From Litchfieldia stipae (GTDB lineage: Bacteria; Bacillota; Bacilli; Bacillales; Bacillaceae_L), in assembly GCF_014837155.1 (NCBI RefSeq), contig NZ_JACYHA010000007.1, positions 1 through 64,000 on the forward strand: 64,000 nt of DNA, read 5' to 3'. The notes under the pieces were generated by a model. It made no database searches, was not told the DNA's origin, and saw nothing but the letters and a program-made list of their open reading frames with translations. Below, in pieces: positions 1-8,708 of this stretch; the stretch's first letter is position 1; each line of letters begins with the position of its first letter. A program made the translations under genes and the position numbers.

Positions 1-102
1 CATTTACAGTCATATACATTCCATTCACCTCTAGAATAGTATGAAATGACTGATCAACTTTGTACATCTTTATTCAAGTGATATTGTACATATTTAAATT
101 AG

Positions 103-780
103 CATTTCTATCCTGGATTTGGTCATCTCCTTTTATCAAAGTATCTCAGGGGATTTGTGTTATTCATGTGGGAAGTGATTGTTAACATTCAATCCAACCT
201 TAATTTGGCGATGATTTACTCATTTCAAGGGGAGATTCAGAAAGCAACGGACGTTTTAGACACGAGATGGTTATTAATTTATATACCAGTTTATATTTTT
301 GGGATTTGGGACAGTTATCGTACCACCGTCGATATGAATAAGGTGTATGTTCTAGCAGAACGAGAGGATCATCAATTTAATAGCTTTAGTATCGGTTCAC
401 TTGAAATCAATTATTTAGATAAACGAAGCCCCATCATGGCGGTCATTTGGTCGCTTTTTGTTCCAGGATTAGGTCAGCTATATATGCATAGAATTGTAAG
501 TGCCTTTTTTACCATCACCTGGACCGTTATCTTTTTTTACAATTCTCGTGGTCTTGAAGCTATTTCACTATTATTTATCGGAGAAATTCAGCAGGCGACC
601 GATGTGTTGGTGCCTCAATGGCTCTTATTTTTCCCATCTTTGTATGGTTTTTCAGTTTATGATTCTTATATAAACACCGTCGAAAACAATAAATTATACG
701 ATAAGGAACAACGTCGTTTTTTTAAAGAACAATATCAATCTTCTACGTTTAAAGTATTAAAAGGAAAAAAGGTGAATTAA
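103..780 (+). pseudogene. Membrane protein with internal duplication, 5' end decayed
   Basis: The longest open frame begins at a GTG at 157 (207 aa) and encodes a multi-pass hydrophobic protein of unassigned function. It contains two related halves: an IQKATDV...WDSY segment near residues 27-55 and an IQQATDV...YDSY segment near residues 142-175. The second half opens with the PGLGQLY motif of small TM2-like membrane proteins. Coding similarity continues in the same frame upstream of the GTG: codons 103-156 read HFYPGFGHLLLSKYLRGF, which matches the PGLGQLY region of the second half. That frame is cut by TAG at 100-102 and TGA at 79-81. I infer a gene that lost its start and first helix. The partner gene begins 3 bp after the stop, so the two probably form an operon. 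Confidence 0.55.
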
Positions 781-782
781 TC

Positions 783-1241
783 ATGCAGCTATTTTCAACA
801 TTTGAGCATACCAATTTTATCGAGATGGCGATTGTTACGTTAGAGAAAAAAGGGATTCAAAAAGAAAAGATCTTTGTCCTCCCGCTCGACAACCGGACCG
901 AGGACCATCAGATCTTCGATACCATGCATCGTTCAGATGGTACTTCTTTAATAGATATTGGCGCAGCCCTCTCCACAGCCTTTGCCGTCATTTTTGCGAG
1001 TATCGGATTTGAGCTTAAGTGGGGACCTATTTACTGGGGGCTTATCGGTGCCGCAGGCGGATTTCTATTAGGGTTCGTGATTCGACTATTCACTGAAAAG
1101 GTCAACAAAAAGAAGCAAAGACTAAAGAAAGGCTTTCATTCAGAAATTATCCTTATTGTCGATTGCGAAGAATCACAAGGAGAACTCGTTGAAAACATCC
1201 TCTTTACCCACTATGCACTCGGCGTAGCGAAGGTTAAGTAG
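783..1241 (+). CDS. Hypothetical membrane protein with glycine-rich TM pair
   Basis: This 152-aa protein is of unknown function. Residues 1-55 form a soluble domain (FEHTNFIEMAIVTLEKKGI...) resembling a small alpha/beta sensor-like fold. Two hydrophobic segments follow at about 60-77 and 82-101, the second very glycine-rich (GLIGAAGGFLLGF). A basic linker (KVNKKKQRLKK) and a short C-terminal beta-rich segment (EIILIVDCEE) complete it. It starts 3 bp after the preceding membrane gene, with AAAGGTG as ribosome binding site, so it is probably co-transcribed. A perfect inverted repeat of the dispersed GGGACGGTTCTCA family begins on its stop codon. Confidence 0.7.
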   Translation: MQLFSTFEHTNFIEMAIVTLEKKGIQKEKIFVLPLDNRTEDHQIFDTMHRSDGTSLIDIGAALSTAFAVIFASIGFELKWGPIYWGLIGAAGGFLLGFVIRLFTEKVNKKKQRLKKGFHSEIILIVDCEESQGELVENILFTHYALGVAKVK

Positions 1242-1294
1242 GGACGGTTCTCAGTTTGCCATCATTCGAAAATGGCAAACTGAGAACCGTCCCC
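1241..1294. repeat. Dispersed inverted repeat, perfect 20-bp stem
   Basis: Arms 1241-1260 and 1274-1293 are exact reverse complements (GGGACGGTTCTCAGTTTGCC) around a 13-nt loop. This is the best preserved member of the repeat family. It starts on the final G of the upstream stop codon and could act as a terminator or RNA-stabilising hairpin. Confidence 0.9.
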
Positions 1295-1306
1295 TTACTT
1301 CCAAAA

Positions 1307-1333
1307 GAGCCAGGGTCAAACACCCCTGGCTCA
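1307..1333 (-). terminator. Rho-independent terminator of the Vpr-like protease gene
   Basis: On the minus strand GAGCCAGGG pairs with CCCTGGCTC and is followed by TTTT, just after the protease stop codon. The GAGCCAGG/CCTGGCTC stem recurs at several other gene ends in this window. Confidence 0.75.
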
Positions 1334-1343
1334 AATCAGTCAC

Positions 1344-4300
1344 TTATTTCTTCTTATTCCCTGTAACTCCATTATTCCCTTTACTACCGATCTTCACATC
1401 ATTGGTCGTCACGTTACCCGCGTGATCTACAGCAACCACCGTTACCGTTTGATCCTTTGTAGCAGGCTTCGCAAGAACATGTGAGGTTTCGCCCTTCACG
1501 TAAGGAGCTCCGTCAACTTCACCGTCGACCTCAACATACCAGTAAGCAACGCCACTTGTCTTATCGGACACATCAACAGTGACAGTTTGCTCGTCTTTTG
1601 CTAATGTTGTCTTCAACTTCGGTGTTGTCATGTCAAGCTTCACCGGTAATTTCACGTATTGAGTCTCTGCATCTTCGAAGTCAAGCGTTGCCGCTACTTG
1701 GAAGTAGTATTGACCGTCTGGAGCAACTTTACCATTTTGCAGTGTACCATCCCACGTCCAGCCTGAATTTAGGTAGTACTGCGCTCCTCTTCCACCATCA
1801 TAATAGTTTTTACGTTGGTAACCTGCTGTTGTAATTTCTTTTACAACCTTACCCTTCGCATCCACTACTTCAAACTTCAACTCTTTCGCATTACGCATAA
1901 GTGATAGAATGTACGTTGCACTATCATTTGCTCCATCACCATCTGGAGAAATCGCAATGAATTCAGGGTTGATATCACCAGTTGCTTGGTCAGTACCTAA
2001 GTAGTTATAGCTACCTCCACCAACATGAGTTAAGAGACCAGTATATCCGTAGTAAGACATTGGATCCCAAATTGGTGTATCAACAACAGGTGCAGCATCC
2101 CACTCACCTTTAAATCCAACATAAGGAACCACAAGATCTGGATTTGTGTCAGTTGGATCAGTTAATTTAACAAATCCTTCTAACCAGTATCCATTTGTAA
2201 ATACCTCTTTTAAATCAGCATCCCAATCGCTAACATCAAGAGTTACTTCAAATGTTGCCGCACCATTTGCTGGTACTTCAATCGTGCTAACCGCTGAACC
2301 ATTAACTGTCGCAACCGCTCCTAAATCTAGCGCACCGACTAAGTTAGATGGTGTCACTAGCACACCCCCACCGTTAGCAGGTGTATCTGTTTGAGCACTT
2401 GCACTTACCTCATAAGAGACAGCTTCGTCAGTTACGTTTTCCGCTGTTAATTCAAATGTCACTTGATTCTTAGTAATTTCTTTTAACGCTACCTTTGCCT
2501 CACCAGTCACCGAGTCAGTAACCACAACAGGTGTTGATAATGCGTTATGAAGTTGCATTAATCCTGCACCTTGACGACGTGGAGAAACTGGTGCTCCGTC
2601 GAAGTCAATTGGAGCAGACGTATTTAATAAGAACTTTTTAGCAAGCTCTGCTCTTGCTGCACCGTCAAGCGCGAACTCTTCATCCACACGTTGTAAAACT
2701 AATGCCGAACCACCTGAAACATGTGGAGCTGCCATTGAAGTACCACTCTTCACTGAATACTGATCACCATCAACAGTTGAGTAGATTTGTCCACCTGGTG
2801 CTGTGATTTCAGGTTTGAAATCAAGGTTTGGAGTGATTCCCCATGAAGTAAAGTCACTCATAAGACCTGATGCACTGTTTGGAATATTCATTTTTTCACC
2901 ACTGAATGTAACTGAAACAGATTTACCTTCTTTTAATGCAGCTGCAAAACGATCTCCATCAGCTTGTAGCATGAATAATTGTGGAATGGTGATTCTAGCT
3001 TCTGTTGCCATGCTCACTGTTCCACCTGCATTGTTATAAATGATTACACCCGCTGCACCCGCTGCTTGAGCATTAACTGCTTTATCAACGAATCCAATTT
3101 CACCACGCTGAACTAACGCGTATTTTCCAGCCAAGTCCTTACCAGCAAAATCAGCCGGGTTTCCTAAACCAGCGTAAACTAGCTCATAACTTTCTCCAAT
3201 TGCAGGACCATTTTGCCCTGCAGATAGGTACATCACTTGCTCTGCGTCGCCACCATCAATTGACACGCCAACTGAATCAACATCCATGAACGAGTTCTCA
3301 TAAGAAGCAACCGAAATCGAGCTATAAGACACACTTGGTGAACCTACTACCCCATAATCAGGATTAGATGCATACGGATAGAAATAGCCATTTCCAAAGT
3401 ATGCTGAGTTCCCTGCAGAAATCGATACTATCACTCCGTTATCAACCGCGCGTTTTACCGCTTGTTGTTCTGGAGACGTCTCATCCACAAATCCAGCTGG
3501 AGAACCTAAACTCATATTTAGGACATCTGCCCCTAATTTAAGTGCATCATCAATTGCTTTAATGTAAATATCACCATACGTTGTTGCCACATTGTTACCG
3601 AATACACGTAAAGCTAATAATTGTGCTTCCGGAGCAACGCCCTTAATTCCGCCGTTTTCTTCATCACCATTTGCAGCAACTGTTCCACCTACGTGCATCC
3701 CGTGCATGTTAGTGTCGACATTGCTATCGAGAATGACATCATTGTTATCCATGTAGTTCCAACCATAAGGAACCTTCTCATTGTAAAATTTACCAGGTAA
3801 TTCAAATTCAGCGATCGCACTTTCTACATCCGCCTTCGACAACTCCGCATTTGAACCATCTGTTAAAAGAAAATCCTTATGACTTGGATCTAGACCTGAA
3901 TCGATGATCCCAACGGTCATCCCTTCACCATCGTATCCAAAATCTCTCCAAGCATTTTGAGCTTGTACTAATTCTTTACTATACTTCATGTCTGGTGTTT
4001 CAGTTGGAAGTTCATATTCAGTTGCTATGTATACTTCCTTTACTTCAGCGACTTCTTTGATTTTTTCAATCTCGCCGTATTTTACCTTTGCACTAAAGCC
4101 GTTTACAATGGCATTGAAATCTTGTAAATATTCAGCATCGACTTTCTTGCCTTTGATTTTATCCTTCGCTGCTTTTTGCTTATTCTTTGCAGCCTTCTCT
4201 AATTGCTTACGCTCTCCCTTTGAAAGCTTGTCATACTTCTTCCCCTTTTTCGTTGCAGTTTCTACTGGTGTATCCCCAGCTAACTCAACAATGACACGAA

Positions 4301-4478
4301 CCTCTTTGTTCGGATCAATAGCCTCTAACTCTTGAGCTTTTAGACTAGCGTCCTTGCTCTCTGGCTTTACAAGATCTACCTTCTGTGGAGTAATTCCACC
4401 AGAAACGGCTAAGCCACTACCACTAAATGCGATTAATAAAACTAGTAAAATTGCAGAAATTCTTTTTAACATCGACAT
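1344..4478 (-). CDS. Secreted S8-family subtilisin-like protease (Vpr-like)
   Basis: A large extracellular serine endopeptidase of 1044 aa. In order: a Sec signal peptide (about 1-26), an I9-type inhibitor prodomain (about 58-158), and the peptidase S8 catalytic domain with Asp193 (GIIDSGLD), His259 (HGMHVGG), oxyanion Asn357 (SAGNS) and Ser581 (GTSMAAPH). A protease-associated (PA) insert lies at about 425-530. Fn3/FlgD-Ig-like beta domains follow to the end. The order matches Bacillus minor extracellular protease Vpr (about 806 aa) but with a longer C-terminal extension, as in lactocepin-type proteases. The first ATG (4478) abuts AGGAGG directly, while the third codon is an ATG 6 nt from it, so translation more likely starts at 4472. 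Monocistronic, with its own terminator. Confidence 0.93.
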   Translation of the reverse strand: MSMLKRISAILLVLLIAFSGSGLAVSGGITPQKVDLVKPESKDASLKAQELEAIDPNKEVRVIVELAGDTPVETATKKGKKYDKLSKGERKQLEKAAKNKQKAAKDKIKGKKVDAEYLQDFNAIVNGFSAKVKYGEIEKIKEVAEVKEVYIATEYELPTETPDMKYSKELVQAQNAWRDFGYDGEGMTVGIIDSGLDPSHKDFLLTDGSNAELSKADVESAIAEFELPGKFYNEKVPYGWNYMDNNDVILDSNVDTNMHGMHVGGTVAANGDEENGGIKGVAPEAQLLALRVFGNNVATTYGDIYIKAIDDALKLGADVLNMSLGSPAGFVDETSPEQQAVKRAVDNGVIVSISAGNSAYFGNGYFYPYASNPDYGVVGSPSVSYSSISVASYENSFMDVDSVGVSIDGGDAEQVMYLSAGQNGPAIGESYELVYAGLGNPADFAGKDLAGKYALVQRGEIGFVDKAVNAQAAGAAGVIIYNNAGGTVSMATEARITIPQLFMLQADGDRFAAALKEGKSVSVTFSGEKMNIPNSASGLMSDFTSWGITPNLDFKPEITAPGGQIYSTVDGDQYSVKSGTSMAAPHVSGGSALVLQRVDEEFALDGAARAELAKKFLLNTSAPIDFDGAPVSPRRQGAGLMQLHNALSTPVVVTDSVTGEAKVALKEITKNQVTFELTAENVTDEAVSYEVSASAQTDTPANGGGVLVTPSNLVGALDLGAVATVNGSAVSTIEVPANGAATFEVTLDVSDWDADLKEVFTNGYWLEGFVKLTDPTDTNPDLVVPYVGFKGEWDAAPVVDTPIWDPMSYYGYTGLLTHVGGGSYNYLGTDQATGDINPEFIAISPDGDGANDSATYILSLMRNAKELKFEVVDAKGKVVKEITTAGYQRKNYYDGGRGAQYYLNSGWTWDGTLQNGKVAPDGQYYFQVAATLDFEDAETQYVKLPVKLDMTTPKLKTTLAKDEQTVTVDVSDKTSGVAYWYVEVDGEVDGAPYVKGETSHVLAKPATKDQTVTVVAVDHAGNVTTNDVKIGSKGNNGVTGNKKK

Positions 4479-4783
4479 CCTCCTAATTTACAATTAAAAT
4501 GCAAAACTAGTAATTGACCTCCCCCACAAATGATTGAATTGAAAATTTAATGTAAATTTTCAATATTTTCAATATACAAGATTAATAGTTTTCAGACTAG
4601 TACTGTGAGGCCTAGGATAAAGGAACTGTTTTTCTCATAAAATGTAAACTTTCCTCACATCACGTAGGTGAAAAATAGCTAACGAAGGATAAAACTGTCG
4701 AATAAGAACTCATCATGACCTAACACCCAAAAATCATGGTGCAAAATCCCTAGAAACCCCTCACAATTTCCCGAAATATTTTT

Positions 4784-4863
4784 TGGGCAAATTGGGTCAA
4801 TTTGGGTCAATTTGGGTCAATTTGGGTCAATTTGGGTCAATTTGGGTCAATTTGGGTCAATTT
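4784..4863. repeat. 10-bp tandem repeat, about 8 copies
   Basis: TTTGGGTCAA is repeated exactly six times at 4801-4860, preceded by two imperfect copies (TTGGGCAA, ATTGGGTCAA). The array runs directly into the next dispersed inverted repeat, whose first bases TTTGGGGACG continue the same phase. Confidence 0.95.
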
Positions 4864-4949
4864 GGGGACGGTTCTCACTTTGCCAAATGTACTGCCCCCA
4901 AAAGTTAGAGTAAAATCTGACTTTTTGGGGTCACATCAGAACCGTCCCC
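4864..4949. repeat. Dispersed inverted repeat with IS3-like ends in the loop
   Basis: The left arm GGGGACGGTTCTCA starts at 4864 and the right arm TCAGAACCGTCCCC ends at 4949. The loop holds TGTACTGCCCCCAAAAGTTA facing TTTTTGGGGTCACATCA, which resembles two converging IS3-family terminal repeats with no transposase between them. The rest of the protease-to-DUF3231 gap (4479-4783) is AT-rich and shows nothing else recognisable. Confidence 0.75.
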
Positions 4950-5023
4950 AATTCTCTCTCCCCACATATTTTTTCCATAATTGGGAACGCTATTTTAGCG
5001 GCGAATAAACAGGAGGCACAATC

Positions 5024-6034
5024 ATGGATAAAATGACTCATCACGTCAATCTAACTTCAGCAGAAATCGCAAATCTATGGACTCAATACATCAATGATTC
5101 ATTATCAATTTGTGTCCTTACTCATGCAATTGAAAAGGCAAAGGATGAAGATATCAAAGCGGTACTTGAATTTGCCCTGAGTCTCGCAAAATCCCATATC
5201 GTAAAAATTACTGAATTCTTCACTCAAGAACAATTCCCAATTCCTAAGGGATTCTCACTAGAAGAAGATGTGAATCTAAACGCGCCTCCGTTATTTACGG
5301 ATGCATTTATGATTGATTACATGCATGCGATGACTTTGCTTGGGTTATCAGGATACGCAGGCGCTGTCTCAACCTCTTCCAGAGAAGATCAACTAGATTA
5401 CTTCATTCAATGCAACATCGAAACCATGGAACTACATAAACGAATCCTAAATGTCATGCTCAACAAAGGGCTATATAGCAAGCCAGCTAGGATCGATACA
5501 CCGACACAAGTCGATTTTGTTGACCAACAACATTATTTAGCAGGCTGGTATGGAAAAAAACGACCTCTAAACGCGATGGAAATTAGCGGCATGAATATTA
5601 ATATGAAAAAAGATATCGTCAAAATTGTATTAGAATTGGGATTTGGACAAGTATGTCAAACAAAAGACATCCAAAAGTACTTCTATAGAGGGAAAAGCAT
5701 ATGCAAGGACCATTTTGATACGTTTAGCAAATTGTTAACAAAAGAAGATTTATCTTCCCCAAACTCATGGGTGTCTGAAGTAACCAACACCACCGTATCC
5801 CCTTATTCAGACAAACTAATGTTATTTCATATTGTCACATTAGTTTCAGCAGCAATAGGATACTACGGTGCAGGGTTATCCGTTTCTCAAAGAAGAGATA
5901 TCGCTTTAGAGTACACGAAATTCATGGCTGATGTCGGTTTGTATGCAGAAGACGGGGCACAGCTGTTAATAAAATACGGATGGTTAGAAAAACCACCATT
6001 AGCTGCAGACAGAAAGAATCTCGGAAAAGCCTAA
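5024..6034 (+). CDS. DUF3231 family protein (paralogue 1)
   Basis: A 336-aa, mostly helical, soluble protein of the DUF3231 family, found in spore-forming Bacillaceae and made of two ferritin-like/coat-F-like helical repeats. The family hallmark NLTSAEIANLW is at residues 9-19. A second half begins near residue 172 (LNAMEISGMN) and the tail reads WLEKPPLAADRK. The function is unknown; a link to spore surfaces is family-level inference only. AGGAGG lies 8-13 nt before the ATG. A clearly related copy lies 1.5 kb away on the other strand at 7511-8518, sharing about a third or more of its residues. Confidence 0.85.
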   Translation: MDKMTHHVNLTSAEIANLWTQYINDSLSICVLTHAIEKAKDEDIKAVLEFALSLAKSHIVKITEFFTQEQFPIPKGFSLEEDVNLNAPPLFTDAFMIDYMHAMTLLGLSGYAGAVSTSSREDQLDYFIQCNIETMELHKRILNVMLNKGLYSKPARIDTPTQVDFVDQQHYLAGWYGKKRPLNAMEISGMNINMKKDIVKIVLELGFGQVCQTKDIQKYFYRGKSICKDHFDTFSKLLTKEDLSSPNSWVSEVTNTTVSPYSDKLMLFHIVTLVSAAIGYYGAGLSVSQRRDIALEYTKFMADVGLYAEDGAQLLIKYGWLEKPPLAADRKNLGKA

Positions 6035-6035
6035 G

Positions 6036-6062
6036 AAGCCAGGTGGTCTCTCCCCTGGCTCT
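6036..6062 (+). terminator. Hairpin after DUF3231 gene
   Basis: AGCCAGG at 6037-6043 pairs with CCTGGCT at 6054-6060 directly after the stop codon. There is no strong T-run, so termination may be inefficient. Confidence 0.5.
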
Positions 6063-6310
6063 AACTAATTGTAGCTACATGAGCTCACTTAATGAATTCT
6101 AGTAATTCATCTCGATCTGTGGGAGGCTCCCTGAGCCACTTCAGTCCCTAGACCAAAGAAGCTGTACGCAAGTTTTTCTGCTCCTTTTTTCTCCAATCTC
6201 CTCACTCGACAACGCTACCATATAGTGCTAAATTTATAATAAATAGGAATTAATTATTCGAGCAAAAATCTAGATTGATAGAGTTAAATTGGAAAAGGAG
6301 CTGTTTAGTA

Positions 6311-6565
6311 ATGAAGTCTATAGGTGTCGTTAGAAAAGTTGATGAACTTGGTAGAATCGTACTTCCTATTGAGCTACGCAGAACGCTTAATATCAATATT
6401 AAAGATCCAATTGAAATTTTTGTCGAAAATGATACCGTTCTCTTAAAGAAATATATACCTTCAGACTCCTGTGTCGTATGTGAAAGTATAGCGGATACAT
6501 TCAAATTCCGAGGAAAAGATATTTGCATTGACTGTTTTAATGAAATAAAAGGAATAAAAATCTAA
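6311..6565 (+). CDS. AbrB/SpoVT-family transition-state regulator
   Basis: An 84-aa DNA-binding protein. The N-terminal SpoVT-AbrB swapped-hairpin domain (MKSIGVVRKVDELGRIVLPIE) is closely similar to Bacillus AbrB. The C-terminal part differs: it carries CVVC at about 52-55 and CIDC at about 71-74, so it may form a small zinc ribbon instead of the AbrB dimerisation tail. The frame stays open upstream to an ATA at 6275, but AAAGGAG at 6294-6300 and the canonical MKS... start point to the ATG at 6311. Likely a transcription regulator of stationary-phase genes; the targets are unknown. Confidence 0.85.
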   Translation: MKSIGVVRKVDELGRIVLPIELRRTLNINIKDPIEIFVENDTVLLKKYIPSDSCVVCESIADTFKFRGKDICIDCFNEIKGIKI

Positions 6566-6567
6566 AT

Positions 6568-6623
6568 GGGGACGGTTCTCAGTTTGCCTTTTCTCAAGAA
6601 AAAGGAAGCACGAGAACCGTCCC
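6568..6623. repeat. Dispersed inverted repeat, hybrid arms
   Basis: The left arm is GGGGACGGTTCTCAGTTTGCC and the right arm is GGAAGCACGAGAACCGTCCC. The outer 13 bp pair, but the inner tails belong to two different subtypes (AGTTTGCC versus GGAAGCAC), as if two family members had recombined. Confidence 0.85.
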
Positions 6624-6682
6624 TTCATTTCTTTCAGAAAATTCGTATTTGTTGTATAATTCCTATATAAGGAGTGATACAT

Positions 6683-7462
6683 ATGGACCTAAATGATGTT
6701 ATACACGGACACCGATCAATCAGAGAGTATGAGGACAAAGAAGTAAGTCAGGAGTTACTAGAGAAGATATTGGATGCGGGAATTCGCGCTTCTTCAAGTG
6801 GAAATATGCAGACGTATTCGATCGTTGTGACGAGAGACAAAGAGCTTAGAGAGAAATTATATAGCGCACATATGGAGCAGTCGATGGTTGTTGATGCACC
6901 AGTGCTATTAACGTTTTGCGCTGATTTTAATCGAATGAGAAAATGGCTTGAGCTCAATGATGCACCTGTGCATTTTGATAATTTCATGAGCTTCATGATT
7001 GGTGCTATTGATGCGACCTTAGCCTCGCAAAACTGTGCGCTGGCAGCGGAAAATGAGGGTCTTGGCATTTGTTATATGGGGTCAACTCTAGCAAACTGTG
7101 ATCAAATTGGTGAGCTATTAAACCTACCACCAAATGTCGTGCCAGTTGTGGGATATTCACTAGGATACCCTGCCGAAAACCCTGCCCCACGCGACCGTCT
7201 GCCGAGACATGGAATCGTTCACTATGACCAGTACCATGATTATTCCGACCAAGACATTCTAGACATCTACAAAGAACGTAACGAAAAGGGCTGGCAGCGC
7301 TACATGGACATTCCTAGACTCAAGGAAATGGTTGAGGAATTAGGGTTGAAGAATCTAGCCCAAGTCTACACCATCGCCAAGTACACGAAGGAATCCCATG
7401 TTGATTTTTCACAAACCGTCCTGAACTACCTAGAAAAACAAAACTTCATGGAAAATAAATGA
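6683..7462 (+). CDS. NADPH-dependent nitroreductase/flavin oxidoreductase
   Basis: An FMN-dependent oxidoreductase of the NfsA/FRP-type nitroreductase superfamily, 259 aa from the ATG at 6683. Signatures are HGHRSIREYEDKEV at the N-terminus (FMN phosphate site), SSGNMQTYSIVV at about 38-49, and GLGICYMGS near residue 130. It would transfer electrons from NAD(P)H to nitro compounds, quinones or flavins. The frame opens upstream at a GTG (6674) that lies inside the ribosome binding site AAGGAG (6669-6674). The ATG at 6683, spaced 8 nt, is preferred. A TATAAT box lies at 6655-6660. Confidence 0.9.
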   Translation: MDLNDVIHGHRSIREYEDKEVSQELLEKILDAGIRASSSGNMQTYSIVVTRDKELREKLYSAHMEQSMVVDAPVLLTFCADFNRMRKWLELNDAPVHFDNFMSFMIGAIDATLASQNCALAAENEGLGICYMGSTLANCDQIGELLNLPPNVVPVVGYSLGYPAENPAPRDRLPRHGIVHYDQYHDYSDQDILDIYKERNEKGWQRYMDIPRLKEMVEELGLKNLAQVYTIAKYTKESHVDFSQTVLNYLEKQNFMENK

Positions 7463-7467
7463 GTCAC

Positions 7468-7504
7468 GGGGAGCCGCGGGGACTAAATTACCCCCTGGCT
7501 CTCC
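7468..7504. terminator. Bidirectional terminator between convergent genes
   Basis: GGGGAGCC...GGCTCTCCC forms a hairpin with a CGGGG/CCCC inner stem, between the nitroreductase (+) and DUF3231 paralogue 2 (-). It is of the recurrent GAGCC/GGCTC type. Confidence 0.6.
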
Positions 7505-7510
7505 CTCACA

Positions 7511-8518
7511 CTAATCCTTCGCTAGCTCCTTGCGATCTGCCGATAAAGGCGGTTGCTCCAACCATTGATTCGCAATCATAATGTTTGCACCTTCCTCAGA
7601 ATACTTCAGAACTTCACCAATCAAACGCAAATAATCAGCGACCATGTCACTTCTCTGACTCTCAGAAATGGATATACCATAGTTCCCAACACCGGTATAA
7701 ATCATCAAACTGAAATGAAACATCATCAGCTTATCAGAAAACGGCGCAACTTGAGATTTTGTCACCTCATTGTCATACGTCATTGGAACAGGTAAGGATG
7801 CTAAATCCAGATAAGTACCAAATACTTTAATATGCTTCAACGCAATTTCTTTTCCTTTTATAAAAAAATGACGGGTTTTTTCCGACTGTGCCACTTGGCT
7901 AAACGCTCTCGCTAAAGCTGAGCCCAAATGATTCGACTGAACGTTTGAAAACAGGTTAGTAACCTCTGAACCAGTTAGCTCCTGCCTTCGTCCAAGCCCC
8001 TCTAACACAAAGGAATGCTTCTGAACAAACTCCAATTGATTGGGATAAGGGATATTCGGCGGACGCAAGGCAATACCGAGTTCTAACATGAGCTGAGTGG
8101 CCCGCTTATTCAGCTCTACCGCCTCAGATAAACAGGAATTAAAAAAGACCAGAAGATCTTGACGATACATGTTCTGCACCACTCTACCGTATGTAACTAA
8201 GCCACCCTTAGCCATTTGTTTGATATAATTCACATAAAATGTATCCGAAAATAAACGGCCGGCCTCTAAATTCACATCCTCTTCTGTAAAACCCTGTGGA
8301 ATTTGAACGTTTTCGCTCGTGTAAATCTCACGCAAAAAATGAACATGTTTTTCAGATAACTCCATTGCGAACGTGACCAACTTTTTTACCTCATCATCCT
8401 CTATATGCTCAAGAAAATGCTTGAACACACAAATAGCCATTGTATCCGCAAGATACGTCGTCCACATATTAGCCAATTCAGCGGATGTTAATGAAATATG
8501 GTCATGATGATTTTCCAT
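7511..8518 (-). CDS. DUF3231 family protein (paralogue 2)
   Basis: A 335-aa paralogue of the 5024-6034 product with the same layout: ISLTSAELANMW at the N-terminus, EDVNLEAGRLFSD near 88-100, a second helical repeat from about 170, and the shared tail WLEQPPLSADRK. It is all-helical with no signal peptide or membrane segment. AGGAGG lies about 10 nt before the ATG. The function is unknown. The inverted orientation relative to its paralogue, with AbrB-like and nitroreductase genes between, suggests local duplication followed by rearrangement. Confidence 0.85.
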   Translation of the reverse strand: MENHHDHISLTSAELANMWTTYLADTMAICVFKHFLEHIEDDEVKKLVTFAMELSEKHVHFLREIYTSENVQIPQGFTEEDVNLEAGRLFSDTFYVNYIKQMAKGGLVTYGRVVQNMYRQDLLVFFNSCLSEAVELNKRATQLMLELGIALRPPNIPYPNQLEFVQKHSFVLEGLGRRQELTGSEVTNLFSNVQSNHLGSALARAFSQVAQSEKTRHFFIKGKEIALKHIKVFGTYLDLASLPVPMTYDNEVTKSQVAPFSDKLMMFHFSLMIYTGVGNYGISISESQRSDMVADYLRLIGEVLKYSEEGANIMIANQWLEQPPLSADRKELAKD

Positions 8519-8708
8519 ACAAATAAATCCTCCTAACTAAAACAACGAAAGCTAAATACTAATGCAATTCTTCATGAAAAATTCAATCCTATTTAATATA
8601 CTTCCAAAAACAGAAAGACTTTATCCAAGAAAAGGAAAATCCATCTCATACATGGTATATTAGAACCAAAGAGAGTTAGCACCAAAACGCCAAAAGGAGG
8701 GCTATACG

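Noticed and set aside
4802-5008. Open frame of 68 codons with a repeated GQFGSIWVNL-like peptide
   Set aside because: It is a translation of the 10-bp DNA repeat (three copies make a ten-residue period) and runs through a dispersed repeat; no ribosome site.
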